From positions 18,480,833 to 18,544,832 of the forward strand of contig NC_092189.1 of NCBI RefSeq assembly GCF_043641665.1: 64,000 nucleotides of DNA, in the 5' to 3' direction. The translations under genes and the position numbers were made by a program. Numbering within the stretch: the stretch's first letter is position 1; the number at the start of each line of letters is the position of its first letter. Below, one piece after another: positions 47,474 through 60,767 of this stretch. Below the pieces are notes generated by a model. The model did no database searches, was not told the DNA's origin, and saw nothing but the letters and a program-made list of their open reading frames with translations. The DNA is from Enoplosus armatus (Eukaryota > Chordata > Actinopteri > Centrarchiformes > Enoplosidae).

Positions 47474-49396
47474 TTTCTGCACACAGCAGGGCTTTAACAC
47501 AGGGACCTCATCAATTTCATAAATAATTATGCATAACCATACATACATAGATCACTACTTATTTTGGATGTAACAAGGCTTCAGCTTCTACCACTTAATG
47601 GAGCAGTAAATTAGTGTTTATTTCAAGCTGACAAAGTTAGTGCCAACACAAGGTTTCTATTTAATCCAAAATATAATGAACAATCTGGTATGTGGTCATG
47701 GTATAAACAGAATAATCAACTTCGAGCTGAAAATAAAACTCGCTGTGGAGTCAAAACCCTCTCCCAGATGGCATTTTATTTCTCTCATATATTTGTTCAT
47801 TGTTTCATTCACCCATCTCTCCACATTCTCTCATGTACAATTTCTTAGACACCGACAATTGCATTTTGGCAAAACTTGGACGAACATTGCATCTCGCCAC
47901 AGCGGTGTACCATTTCCAAAATTATACTAATTACCCCAAAGGAGACGCCATTATTATAGCTAAAAAACAAGCTGACAGATTTATTTATAGCAAAAGCCTT
48001 GGAGTACAGGGTTCAGTTGAGAGTTTTAGTTTCACACTGTGTAAATGCAGCATTATAGGCTCAAGGGATCATTGCTGTGGGAAATATAGTCCCAACATTC
48101 ACTACAAGAGCTGCAGAATTTCCAAACGATTATGTCAATCTGGACCATCTTTGCAGCAGTAGTAATCTACAGATAATCTATGATAGCTGGATGTGTAGCA
48201 GTTCCATTGTTTTATACTAGGGACGGTTGTGGTGACTTGGTGGCCTTATAAAGCAAAGCTGCAAATTAGCGGGCACGACACTGGAGCCTATTGTCTTTGA
48301 TTGAAACAGAAACCTATCACAGGCACGCTGAGACACACACAAGGCCATTGAGTTATACCACGAGCGTGACGCTGCGCTTGTAAAAGTGACCAAAATTCAG
48401 GATGACAAGTTTGCAGAAAACAATGTGTGCGGCTGAGGACACACACTCTCTTTCTCTGCCTCTGAGCGCAGTGTGTTTCTATGACTTTACACTAAATTCT
48501 TACATTTCACGTCTCTGTGAAGTGCCCATACATAAACTCTAATACACTGGCAGTCAGCTCAGAGTGCACATGCTCCTGCTTGGGACAACACAAATAAATG
48601 CACACACTCTCGCACATACAAAAGTAATTAACACGCACACACAATACACACAGCTCTGACAGGTTATTGGATGTCTGCATAACATTGGCCTCCCCTGCTG
48701 ACGGATTAACTCATCTAAATCACGGTTGTGTGAAAGGCTGAAAAGAAAGGAAAGGAAGAAATAAAGAGAGATAAGAGGAAAGAGAGGAGGATTTCTTCAT
48801 GGTTTCATATTACTTTGTTTAAACACAAAAATGCACATTCCCTCTTCGCTTCTTTAGTTCGCACTACCACAAACACAACAGCTAATACTACGTCTCGCTC
48901 TCTCTCTCTCACACACACAAACACACATGCATAGTGACGTCTACACTCATGTTCAGCCATGAGAAGAATTTTCAACCCAAACAAGATAAACCCTCATGTT
49001 TGTAACTTGATTTGAACAACATACACAAACTGTCATGGCTTTTTAGGATCTTTAATTATCTTTCTCAACCTAAAAATAACCGTCTCCCACTTGCTCCCAC
49101 TCACTTATCTTTTCATTCATTTTCCTAACAAAATGTGCCTTATTTTCCATTGCAGTAGGCCTTTATTTGGGTAGGGACAGATTCAGCTATAAACATCTCT
49201 TTATATGCAACATAACTGATGAGTTGACATCCAAGTTTTGTACCTGATATAACACAGTAAAAGTTTTTTGTAGCACTGTTTTAGAGTTCAAACCTTTGTG
49301 TTTGATTCAACAGGTGGAGCCCCCAACTGTTACATAACTACATCAGAAAAGTCTAAAGTCATGAGACTGACTGGGGGTTGTGATTGGGGTTTTCTG
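47474..49396. other. Unique AT-rich sequence
   Basis: Carries a 120-codon plus-strand frame at 47800-48162 in non-repetitive DNA. No domain is recognised and no splice context supports it. Confidence 0.45.
48898..48927. repeat. (CT)n(CA)n
   Basis: CT run followed by interrupted CA run. Confidence 0.92.
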
Positions 49397-49418
49397 CGTG
49401 TGTGTGTGTGTGTGTGTT
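49397..49418. repeat. (GT)11 microsatellite
   Basis: Uninterrupted GT array. Confidence 0.96.
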
Positions 49419-49618
49419 TCTGTTTTAGAGACGAGAGAGAAAGAGACAGAAACAAACAGGGTAACTGCACATACTGTCTGTGTGTTTTCAAGTTTCAGTG
49501 TGTTTGTGTGTATTTGTGTGTGATGTATAAATATAAATCTACAGGTTTTAAAGTGGCTTTGTGGTGCTCTGTATTTAGAGGAGGCCTGGTTAAATCTCCT
49601 CTCACCCCATTCATGTGG

Positions 49619-49622
<4 letters not shown>

Positions 49623-49674
<52 letters not shown>
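49623..49674. repeat. (CT)26 microsatellite
   Basis: Uninterrupted CT array of about 52 bases. Confidence 0.98.
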
Positions 49675-49678
<4 letters not shown>

Positions 49679-52600
49679 CTGCTGAGTCTTTCATTTCCAC
49701 TATCTTCATTCTCCTCTCCCCTGCCCCACCATCAGACTGTTTCTAACTCTCTATCTCTCTTTGTCTCTCTATCACACACTCTATGTACTATAAATCCTCT
49801 TTTTCACAAGGCTGCACCATACCTCCATACGGTGCTTCAAGACAATGAAAATGAATCTGCAGTCAGTTTAGATGGTCTTCTGAAAATGTAGGTTATTTGA
49901 TGCACTGCCTTTTTTGCTGTCGTTACTTATGTGTATATCTGTGTGGGAGTTGGTTGGCCTTTAAAGTGATTTACAGTCATTTTCTTTCCCTCTGTGATAC
50001 TGTGTATTTCATGAGAACCACTATGCCTCTACAAGCATCATTGAATGTACAGCCTTTCAAGACCTCTCAAAATAAACGTTCTTCTGTGTTGCAATCACTA
50101 AGGAACAATAAATAAATGGGTGACAAATTAAAGGAAAACCCAACACAAATTGCAAGCTGTTGTTTCACCACGAGCCTCGCTTCAGTGCTGCTTGGCATAG
50201 ATCCCCTAAGTCTCTGGAGCTCTACTGGAGGGATGAACACCATTCTTCCAAAAGATGTTATTTGGTGTTTTGATGATGGTGGTCAAGTGCGCTGTCTAAC
50301 TCACATAACATAATCATCCTGTTTTGCACTTAATATGTTGGTCCAAACATAACAACCGATTCACATCTTTTTAATACTCAAACAATTCAGTGACCCCTCG
50401 AGCTCTTATGTGAGAATATGCATCTATTATGTTTCTCCACTCATTTATTCAGGGTTCAGTATATTACTATATCTAACACTGGAAGACGCACATTAGATAA
50501 AACACTGCCACATTAATCTGCAGTATTCCTCACAACATTACTCTATGAGCTTAAAGCTGCAATCAATTTATTGTACATATTATAATTGTCAAATTCACTG
50601 CGATAGCTTGGTATAGTTACCATGAAAATCAAGATGATGGAAATGTTTCCCATTAACTCCACTGCTTAGACTCACAAACAGGATCTTTGGATGTTCAGTC
50701 AAAGGTTTTCTCTTTAAAGGATAATAATGTTGGAAGTGATTCATCATATGTCCTCAACTCAATCTATTATCTTCCGCTGCCATCTGAAAGTCTAAACTTT
50801 GCTCCATTTGTACTGGAAGAACAGCAGCACCCCTCTAGTTCTGTACTGTAGCAATCCACACAATGGCACACAATGTTAAATTCAGTTTAGAGACTGGGTT
50901 GTAGCTGCCAATCTTCTTGGTGGTGAGTTTTTTGTGTTTGCAGTGTTTATTCTAATGTTTCTGCCTCAATATGGACATGATTTAAAATGTTAAAATGTTG
51001 CATGTAGCAGCTTAAGTTTGTTATTTTTGCTGTTGACTCATCGACAGTGGTAAATGGATGATGTAAAAGCTTCCAGCCTTTAGACCTAGTTAGTTAGGTC
51101 TTTATAGCCAGCATGTTACACCATAGTAACGTAATGACAAACAGACAAACGTTGAATCAGTCGCACTATGCAATTCACTGCATGACACTGCAGTTCAGGA
51201 AGAATTTATTCCCCAAATGTTTAGCGTTTTAGGTCAGATCTGAGCATGATTTTATTGTCAATAAAACCTGTAATAAAAGACAGGAAGATTTCACACTCAG
51301 CTAGAGGGGAAATACTGATGTCCCTTTCATCCATTCATTCACTAAATGTACATAGTCTTAATACTGTTTCAGCAGGATTTACACCACACCAAGAAACACA
51401 TCTGGAAAGGATGAAAGAAAATATACAGCTACTAGTTTTTTAACTCTTAAATCAGTTGAGAAACAGTTGCAACACATGCGAGAGTCGGACCTTCGCGTGA
51501 ATGTGTTTGTGTGACCTTAAGACAGATGAGGAGAGAAGGAAAGAGCGACAGAATTGGTTCGTGTTTGTTTGTGTGTCTCCACAGTGCGTGGGTCGATGTG
51601 TATATCTGCAGTGTTTCTGTAACCGTGTGTGTGTGTGTGTGTGACAGCTGGATACAGAGAGTGTTTGTTGGTCATCCCCTGTGCGTGAGAGCCCATGACT
51701 CTGATTACACCAGAACAATAATAACAGATTGAGTCCATTTGTAACAATCAGACTTTACTTAAACAGTATAAATCACAAGTCTAACTTCCGAAACACACAC
51801 ACATTCACTTGTAGGCTCAAACACAGAAAGTATGACTCTCTAGACACCTACATGCGTCTGCCCATGTGTGTGCATTTGTGTGACATTTGCCAGTTCCAAC
51901 CATGTAGTCTGTAGCCATAATAATGGTCAACACTGAAAGCAATATGCTATGTAGACCTCCCACAAAGTGAAACAAAAGTACACACAAATACACACAGACT
52001 GAAAAAGTTTCTTTCTATCCAGAGCCAACATTTTTTAAATTCTTGCTTTCTATGGTGTCTGTGCTTGGCATCACACTGTGGTTACCTGCATGAAAGTCAT
52101 GCGCTACACGTCCATACAACACGCTGTTTCCACCTCGCTGTATAAAAGGCACATTAACTTCTGCATTGACACTAAACTTTGGCATTGAATGAAAATTGTG
52201 AGGTGCTCAATCGTCCAATATAGACGTCATTCCTGGGGATACTGGGCTGTTTCAGGACATATCAGTCAGTATTGTAGTTTCCCAGGACTTTCCCATGAGT
52301 GTAGAGCTGCATTAAAGAATACTAGGCCATTTGGGGGTTGTGTACAATATGTAACTTGTTGCTGACGCACATACAGACACATAAACATTTCAGCACTTTT
52401 TTGACCCCACACTGAGCTGGAGCTTCAATTTATACTGACTGTAGGCCCACATGTCACCTTACAGTAAATAACCTGGAAACACAGTTTCCAAGAATTCAGG
52501 GGAAGACTGAAGACAGACACCCTTAGATGACATAACCATAACTTTATAACAGCAGCTATACTGTAGGTCAGGTTTCAACTGCTGCAAGACTTTGTTCTTA

Positions 52601-53124
52601 CGACGTGATTAATAGCATGAAATTAAATCAAACTATGATATCTTTAAAACACTAGCTAACATCAGGATGCATATAACAAAAATATAACATATAACAAATC
52701 ATGGGATAATTGTACTGTTGATTACAGATGTTCAGGGAACATTTTAGCTAGATTGACTATTGCTGCATTTTTTCTTTCCTGTGTGTGTTTGATGATCGGA
52801 TTTCAGTTTGACCTTTGCATTACGAGTCTTTTTTTCTACCCGTTAATGCCCACTAGCACTAACAGTGCTGCTGAAACTGTGAAAAAATATTTGAAACAAG
52901 CAGTCTGGAGTTTCACTATAAAAAGTGCAACAGTGACATAAAACTAAAAGCTTTGTTGAGGAAAGAATCTGTCTTTTCTATCATCTTGTACACATGAATG
53001 TAATTATGGGGGACATTGCATTTGTTTAGTGGTTTGACTTTTGTCAGTGATCGAGTGTAGCGTGTATACGACTCCATTGTGCTTTTACTACTGAAACCCA
53101 CCCCGTCAACACATTCACACGAAT
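49675..53124. other. Unique AT-rich intronic sequence
   Basis: One short GT array at 51625. No gene or transposon seen. Confidence 0.6.
51625..51643. repeat. (GT)9 microsatellite
   Basis: Uninterrupted GT array. Confidence 0.95.
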
Positions 53125-53145
53125 ACACACACACACACACACACA
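53125..53145. repeat. (AC)10 microsatellite
   Basis: Uninterrupted AC array. Confidence 0.96.
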
Positions 53146-53551
53146 AGAAGGCCAGACGCCAGTTGCCAGGTTTTTAAAGCATCCTTTAGGAAAAATAAAG
53201 CCTCTCAAATCAGGGAAAGATCATTAGTCTGGTCTGTAAGAAGAAAAACAGATCAAGCTTCTATTCTCTTAAAGCTCCTACTCAAAGAGAGCATACCGTT
53301 TTCTCCCATTTTTCATTTTATTCATTTTATCCTCACCTGTCACTCTTTTTTTCTCTCCTCTCTTCCTGCTCACATCCTCCCATTCCCCTCATGCCTCCCC
53401 ATTCCTCTCCTCCTCTTCGTCCTCCAGCTTTCCAGTGAGCAAAGTCTGTTTTTGATTAGCGTTCTCATGTAAACCTAAATTGTGATTAAACAAACAGTGT
53501 GAGTGCATTTGGCCCTGTATCAAGTTTGCCTCTCTCTTAAATATATGTACA

Positions 53552-53880
53552 AACACACACACACACACACAAGCAAAGCCAGAGACATGTATATAAGTAG
53601 ACATGTACAAACAAATGCAAAACGTATACAAACATACAAGCAAATATGCAGACGCAAGCAGAGACACAAATTACTAAACTATGTATACACATTTAGCAAA
53701 AATATACACATACACAGGCTGCACTCACAAACACACACTACATACTGTATATTCATACACATATATACCATAATTGCACACATTAAGAATGCAACCTCAA
53801 TCACAATCACATGCATAAGCACACATAGACACACAAATGGACACACACACGGATGTACAGTATTTGCATACACACATCCC
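53552..53880. repeat. (CA)10 followed by a long degenerate ACATA/CACA tract
   Basis: Pure CA at 53553-53571. About 300 bases of scattered ACATAC, ACAAAC and CACACA motifs follow, apparently a decayed long CA array. Confidence 0.75.
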
Positions 53881-54107
53881 TGTCCACCGTCACGTCACAG
53901 GGGAAAGTGGTGAGTTTTAACTATGTGTACTAGCAGCTCTGTGGCTATTTCCCCCATCCAACTCACCTTTATTTGCGAGGTTGAATTACTACCACATGCA
54001 GCCTCTGTGCAATATCAGTGCAAGCATAAAAATTCTTTGCCATAACAAAAAAAAATCTCCAGGCCCACAGCCTCCCACGAACATTTCATAGGTTCTAGCC
54101 CTGTGGT

Positions 54108-54131
54108 GAGCTAGCTAGCTGGCTAGCTGGA
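54108..54131. repeat. (GCTA)n short repeat
   Basis: AGCTAGCTAGCTGGCTAGCTGG; self-complementary AGCT units. Confidence 0.9.
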
Positions 54132-54661
54132 AAAGTAGGCAGCTGAAAGGGAAAGGTGTTGCTGCCGTGAACTTTAAGACCACCTGGCTGATGAATTCAC
54201 CCTGCTAAGAGAATCGTTGGCTTGTTTTATTCACACATCCACATAGGAAGTCACACATAGGCCTACACACACACAAACGTCACAACTTTTGGCCTCTTGA
54301 CTGCTTTCACAGCAAGAGAATCAAACTTAACTTTCACAAACTTTGTAAAGTATTAAAGGATTGGTGCGGGAGACTGAATGGACACACAAGCACTTGTATA
54401 ATGAGATTAAATGTATAAATGTATGCACGCACACAAAACTAAACTTGCAGCGTTCAAAGCAAGAGAAGCAAAGTCATCTAGCAACAGGTTGTTCGATATA
54501 AGCAAAGGAATAGAAACAACACATATTTATTAATATGTTCCCGCTGTTACACAAGCAAGAAGTGTGTATGTGAGTGAGAGACCTGAAGGACTGATTGTGG
54601 ACCAGCCTAATGTCAGCATGAGGCAGTGTCCCTGTCTGAAGTCTTTGTCCTGCACAGCATA

Positions 54662-54847
54662 CCTGTAAAAAGCCACCAGTTATGTGCATACAGGGCCAAG
54701 ACATCGAGTCTCTACAGGAGAAATCAGGTTTCTTTTATCCCCTCACCTGATTATAGAAACTGGGTTTCTTGTTTAGATGATGTTGTAGAAATCATGTTAC
54801 TGCACAAATCAGTAACTGCAGTAACCCATTTACATAAATGCATTGAG
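54662..54847 (-). mobile_element. Second, partial copy of the inverted-repeat element
   Basis: The reverse complement aligns by eye to the left part of the 46344-46980 element. An exact 12-mer cttggccctgta is at 46485-46496 and, inverted, at 54689-54700. In the same order there are blocks like 'taaacaagaaa', 'aggtgaggggat', 'agaaacctgattt' and 'gatttctcctg'. The outer end at 54830-54846 resembles the terminal repeat (ATGCATTTA). The other half is missing or too diverged to see. Confidence 0.65.
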
Positions 54848-54923
54848 TATCATGTACGCATGAAACTTTTGGAATGAAACTTCTCCTGGATTTTCCAAAT
54901 CTCAAATGATCCCGATACCATTT

Positions 54924-54930
54924 GCTCTCG

Positions 54931-54966
<36 letters not shown>
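54924..54966. repeat. (CT)n microsatellite
   Basis: CT array with two CG interruptions. Confidence 0.97.
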
Positions 54967-54969
<3 letters not shown>

Positions 54970-55049
54970 TTTTCAGTATCTCTGCAGTGTGTATTTATCT
55001 AAATATGTCTTGAGACAAAATCACACTGCCGTCTGGGCTGTGGGAAACG

Positions 55050-55073
55050 CACACACACACACAAACACACACA
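55050..55073. repeat. Short (CA)n
   Basis: CA array with one AA interruption, about 90 bases before the 34-bp minisatellite. Confidence 0.93.
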
Positions 55074-55165
55074 AGCCGCTAAGAGCAGCCTTATTTTAGA
55101 GGAGCTTTGGTCAGGTTCCCTCTGTAAAAGTCGTCCCTTCCCCGAATACCAGTAAATCTCAGTGT

Positions 55166-55429
55166 GGGCCCTGTGGTGCAGCTCCATCCTGGAGCCTATG
55201 GGCCTCCTGTTGCAGTGTCATACTAGAGCACCCACTGCTATTTCAACCTACGGGCATATTTTCCCTTGTTTTAGGAATCAATTATGCCAAGTAAGATTTT
55301 AAGACTGAATGTAAGTAAGATTGATTAGAAACTTTGTTAGAAACGCACAGTGTACTGCTGTGCATGGGCCCTGTTGTGCAGCTGCATGTCAGGTCCCACA
55401 GGCCTTGTGGTGCAGCTGCATACCACGGT
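55166..55429. repeat. Paired 34-bp minisatellite units
   Basis: Units start at 55166, 55200, 55366 and 55400. Each begins GGCC and reads like 'ggccctgtggtgcagctgcat'. The spacing is 34 within each pair and exactly 200 between the pairs, with unique AT-rich sequence at about 55234-55350 between them. The units are clearly diverged from one another. Confidence 0.7.
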
Positions 55430-55595
55430 TTGTACCTCTGAGTCAAGTTTAATAATTAGGAAGTTCTGTCGTGGGTGTGTGGTTTAGTAAAAAGTCTGCC
55501 AAGCACCAACAAAACACACACACACTGACACACACACATCTACCCACAATTCTGCATCTAGCGCCTGCAGTGTCAAATCAGCGGGAGAGGTGGCG

Positions 55596-55614
55596 TGAGA
55601 GAGAGAGAGAGAGA
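55596..55614. repeat. (GA)9 microsatellite
   Basis: Uninterrupted GA array. Confidence 0.95.
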
Positions 55615-56247
55615 TGTACTTGTGTGTGCTTCTGTGTGTGTGTTTGAGACTTATTTGTTTCTCGCCAGCACCTAGTGGCGTGAAAACCAAACAAAGGGCC
55701 GGGAGCCTAGTGACAAGAAAACAATCTTACAATTCCTGACAGCAAAACAAACATCATAGCTGTTTGCTCTATTTGTGTGTGGGTGGGTGTAACAGAAAGA
55801 GAGCGCATATAGAAAAAAAAGAAAGAGAAAAAGGGGAAAGAAAGTAAATGAGTGAACCAGCCCGTGATGAAAAAGAGGAGGCACACATGAGTTCAAGCAG
55901 TTTACATTCACCCCTCACCCCTTACAGACCATTCCACCAATCGCCACTGAGGCCCCGTCTGTCGCAGCCAATCACTGGACACACAGAGTACACCCACTTC
56001 CTGTAACACTAACCGTAGCATTCCAGCAGGTAAACTATGGCAGTCGCCTCTAAATGGACAATTAGCCAAGATTAAAGGCAACCTCCTCATCTTTCTCCAT
56101 TAACTTAATTTGGAGGAAAAGACATCTCAAATGACCCCCCGCTCCCTTCAGCCTTCCCTCCCTCTTTCAGTCCTCTATCTCCATCCAGCTTCTTTTCCCC
56201 TGACTTAACCAGCAAAGTTGTATTTACAGTAACTGTACTTTCACATC

Positions 56248-56299
56248 TGGGTGCCTTGCTCAAGGGTAACCTAATGGTCAAACATTTGTTGACCATTAG
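56248..56299. repeat. SINE-tail-like segment with 11-bp hairpin
   Basis: 'gggtgccttgctcaaggg' (56249-56266) is the reverse of the 'gagcaaggcac' wording common in fish SINE tails. It is followed by a perfect inverted repeat CTAATGGTCAA (56271-56281) / TTGACCATTAG (56289-56299) with a 7-nt loop. Confidence 0.45.
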
Positions 56300-57518
56300 A
56301 CTCTTGCCGGTCATTTTACTTCCTGCATATATCCATTCTTCCACAAGTGTTTCATCCAGTTTGACTTCCCCGCATCTCTTTTTTCATAGCCTCTAGCTAC
56401 ACTTTTTAGGAATGTATCTAATGCTGTTACCCAGACTGGCCCATAGTGAGTGAACATGTAGGGATTAAGCATCATTCTCAGGGCCACTTTGATCGGATGA
56501 AATCTTTCACCAGCATCCCTCCGGACAGGACCTCACTTCTCTTTCCATTAAGCCTCTAAAAACCCTTTCAGGCTGAATGTTTGGCTGCTGGTATCCCTGC
56601 TGTGATGCATTTTATATGGTGCAGTGAGGACATTGGGGGAGCACAGCAGTGTTAAAAAACAGGAAGAAGCTAAAAGCTAAAAAAAGACGCAGTAGTTTAC
56701 AAGCTTTACTAAACTGTAACATGTTATCAAATGTGTGTTTTATTATTTATGGATTCAAAATTTGTAGGAGGAAGATTGTATTATTTTGTCTTTTAAAAGT
56801 TACAGTCTTACTTTAAACGGAAGAGTTATGCAAGTTTTTGAAGCATGAATAGTACTGTCATATATCCGCAAAAAATATATCCGTAAAATACACAAAGGTT
56901 CTGCATCTTTACAGCAAGACAGCACTTTTATTTCAGGGTCCATAAATGTTGAAACATGGTCAAAAATCACCTCCTACATTATGTAATACTCAGCATCTGA
57001 GGCCCACTGGAGTTACAGTGGTGAAGGAAAAGGGGAAATATCTCTCAAGTCTGATGTTACTCTCATTTTTCTTCTTCATCGTACCCCTCTCCTCTCATGC
57101 AAACCAATCAGCTGTAACCTGAGCTGCTTTAATGGGGGAGAATGATGCTGCTTCATGAGTATCTCTGGCAGTAAACCAGCGCTGGTTCAAAATGCGGGGG
57201 CCCTGCACGCAACGTACACTCACACACTTTCACAGGCAGGCACACATAAAACATGCACACACACGAACAAACTACCAGAGCAGAAAGTGAAGATAACAGG
57301 AAGAGGCTCAGTCTGGGTCAGTGTTATTAGACAGGAGACTAACAGCCATCAAGTCACTTAGCAAAGTAAACCTCCTTGATACACTGTAACGTGCACTGAT
57401 GCACAAAAGCCTTCTAACCAATGGCTTGCATTTTTCCATCCGATCCATCATGATTGTTGCTTTTCAAACCAGAAATTCATTGCCTTTCTAGCAAATGTAT
57501 TCTACTCAGAGCATGATC

Positions 57519-57555
<37 letters not shown>

Positions 57556-60115
57556 GTTTGAGTCTGGGTGCATGTGCTGCGAGACCACAGTCTCTGCAAA
57601 CTGTGGGGGGATACGACCACAGACTGCACACACTGAAACCCACAGACTCCAGTCCACGATCCATCTATCTCACCATCCCTATCTTTGTTTTCTCTCCCCC
57701 GCTATCAAGCACCTAGTGGGGTCACAGACTCTAGTCCCTCCATCCATCTACCCGCTCCCTTCATCCTCCACCAGCATCCTTTCATCCATCCATCTCCCTC
57801 CTTCACATGACCTCCCCAATACCTATCGTCCATCTGTCTTTGTCAGGCACTCACTATCCGCACTTACTGCTCAATTAGAACATTTTCCAATAAGACGCAA
57901 AGCCAACCTCTTCCACTCTTACGCTTCGTTCATCTCGGCTTGATCCAAGACTCTGGTAAAAACTATTATCCAGCCTGATACCTCTTGCCCTTACCTCCCA
58001 CCCTCCTCAAGAGCTAAACCTCCAATCCATGCCTATTTTCCCTTAATGCTAGTCCAGCTCCTTCTCTCTCCCCCCGTCTCCAAACCTCAGACCACAGGGC
58101 TTTAATAGGAGGGTTAAGAGGTAATTCCTATCACACTGCCATCATTTAATATCTAACCGAGGCTGACAGAGAGGAAGGTTACGAACCCAAACCAGAAAGC
58201 CACCAGCAAACCTCCCTGTCTCCTCCCTCTTACTCTCCTGCTGTTATTCTCTCCCTCAAACTTTTTCTCTTCTTCTGCTGTCATTCTACCTCCATTTCTT
58301 CCTCTGCAGTCTTTCTCTCTCTTACGCACTGCCTCCACTACATACCTTGCTATTTACATTACTGCCACTTCCATAATTCGCAGAAAAACACAGCGTGGAC
58401 GGGATAAAAAGCACCAAAAAATGGAAGAGAAAAACGAGAAAAGTGGAAAGACGAAAAAAAAAAAAGAGCAGGAGGAAACTCCAGACACTGTAATTTAGAT
58501 TGTGCTGATGGCAAAGTAGGGATATAAAGAACATGAGATTTATAATGTTAAGTTTGGAACACGTTCACCCTTTCCACTCTCTTACTGAGTTGTCTGAGAG
58601 GTCTATAGGGATCCATATTCGACCAGTGATAAATAAGAGCTATCGGGACCAATTAGGGGTTTTATAGAAGAGTAAGCCAGGCGGTGGAGGAAATAAGGCT
58701 GTCACTCATGAAGAACAAGAGAAAGGGTTGGAAATAAGAGGTAAACACAGTGAGAGTGTGTGTGTGTTTGTATGAGTGTATGCATCTGTCACTGTGTGTG
58801 TCCTTGATATTCACATGAGGGGTTTTGACTGTGTGTGATCCTGGAAGCCACAGTTGACGTAAATGACAATTTGCTTTCAGCCATAACAGTCTACTTTGCT
58901 GTCTTTAGCAATACATCACGCATCACCACAAATACATGAAACACATGATCAGTCTGTCCAGAGTTTTAAATAGAGGTTTCACAGAGTGCACCCCGCTGAG
59001 AAGATTTCATCTTTCTGTGGCTTTTCTGCCAACACAAGAGATCATATTGAGAAAGCACTACAGAAAACACAAGTCAATATATTGTCATCATCATAAACCA
59101 CCATTATTATTACTGTATTTGTTGTTTTTGTTGGGGGTTTTTCATTCCTTTGCTAAGCTTCAAAATAAAAGTCAAAATGATAAAAGATGTTTTTGAAAGA
59201 GAAAATTTCTCAATTAAATGTTTTCAATAGATTGCAATCCTAAAGAGCATATTGTCACCGTCCAATGAGAAATGTGTATTTCAACTTTCATGAGAGAAGC
59301 ACTTTCTACCTAAGACGTAGATGAATTAATTTTTTGAGTAAGAAATAGTCACTGCCTGTAGCTGTTGCTCCTTTACAAAGCACGGCATCTACAGTGAGTT
59401 TGGACTCAAAGCAGTTACAGTAAAATAGGTTTCAATGGCGTCAAACAGCAAAACATGTCAAAAACTGTCCGCAGATACGTCTCCAACACTCCCGCAGCAT
59501 AATCCACCACCGGTCCAAGTGATCAATCTGTCCCCAACAATCCAGGTCCACCAATAAACCACTAAATCTGCTACTTCAAAGCTTTCAAAGTATGAAGAGG
59601 CAATAATGCATCACTTGAATAGTGTATTTAATTATGTTGTTGCAAAACTATGACTGCTGGGAACATATTGAACATATTATTATTGATTATGCTGCAGCAG
59701 ACATTTCCTAGGACATTTTGATTCATTATGACACGTTAGGACACTGTAATGACTCTGGCCTTTCACTGGAAAACACTGTTGTGAACCCAAGCTGACCATA
59801 GCAGCCGATCTCTGTGAAGAAGCAAGCCGCAAACCTTTCAGACCTGCTTTTCAAGGCTACAGGCATTGAACTTTTGACACTCGAAAGCTTTTTAGTTTTC
59901 ATTTTTGTTAGTCTAATTCCGTTTTTGATCTCCTGAAACACCTAAAACTTCAAAAACGTCAAAAAGACCATACACAAAAAGATATACTCTTCCAGCAAAG
60001 AGAGGTTACAGTAGTTTTCAAGGCGTTCTGCCTCATGGAAACATTATAAAAGGGAATGAGAGGAAGTGAGAAGTTTAATGTCCCAGTGCTGGTATTCCCT
60101 ATCCTAACACCTTGC
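56300..60115. other. Unique intronic sequence
   Basis: CATC/CCTC-rich 57720-57850 and pyrimidine-rich 58020-58330. One GT array at 57522. No gene seen. Confidence 0.55.
57522..57553. repeat. (GT)16 microsatellite
   Basis: Uninterrupted GT array. Confidence 0.97.
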
Positions 60116-60279
60116 AACACACACACATGTTACACACACGAACACACTGATATGCAGATACAGTATATTAATATGGTGCATGCATGTGCACACTTAAAGT
60201 ACACATACATGATATGTAAGCTAAAGAATGCACACAATAGTGACTGCAGACACATACAGTCAAAAGCAAGCATGCACGA

Positions 60280-60296
60280 GACACACACACACACAC
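60280..60296. repeat. (AC)8 microsatellite
   Basis: AC array within a weakly CA-rich 60115-60300. Confidence 0.94.
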
Positions 60297-60767
60297 GGTC
60301 TACCTCTAGCTTTACTTGAAGGAAGCCCAATACAAACAGCTATAAAGTTTAGAAGGTGTTTCAACCTTCAACCTAAGCTGACAGAGACTCTCTGAGGATA
60401 AGACAAATAGAAAACCTGTGTGGAAAGAAGGAGTGCAGACAGAGAGAGCACAGGGTAAGAAAAGGAGAGAGGGTAGGTGCACCGATGGGACTGAAACACA
60501 CAAAGAGAGAGAGAGAGTATGTCTGGGAATGTGAGATGAAAAAGAGAGAGGAGGAGGGCAAGTGGGAGGCTCCTCTGCATCAGTATGACCTGCTCTTACA
60601 CTCTAAATACTCTGGGAAAACTCCATATTCCCGAATAAAAATTCCTCACGGGTCCAAGCAAAACATTCACTCCAGGCACACTTTCACCTCTTAAAATCCT
60701 GTGCACCCACACATGTGACACACACACTCTTTTTCACCTCTCGACAGGAGCATAGAGCGGCACTGTA

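Noticed and set aside
49298..49891. 197-codon plus-strand ORF, the longest in the window
   Set aside because: It runs through a (GT)n and a (CT)26 array (Ser-Leu repeats), has no recognisable domain and no splice context.
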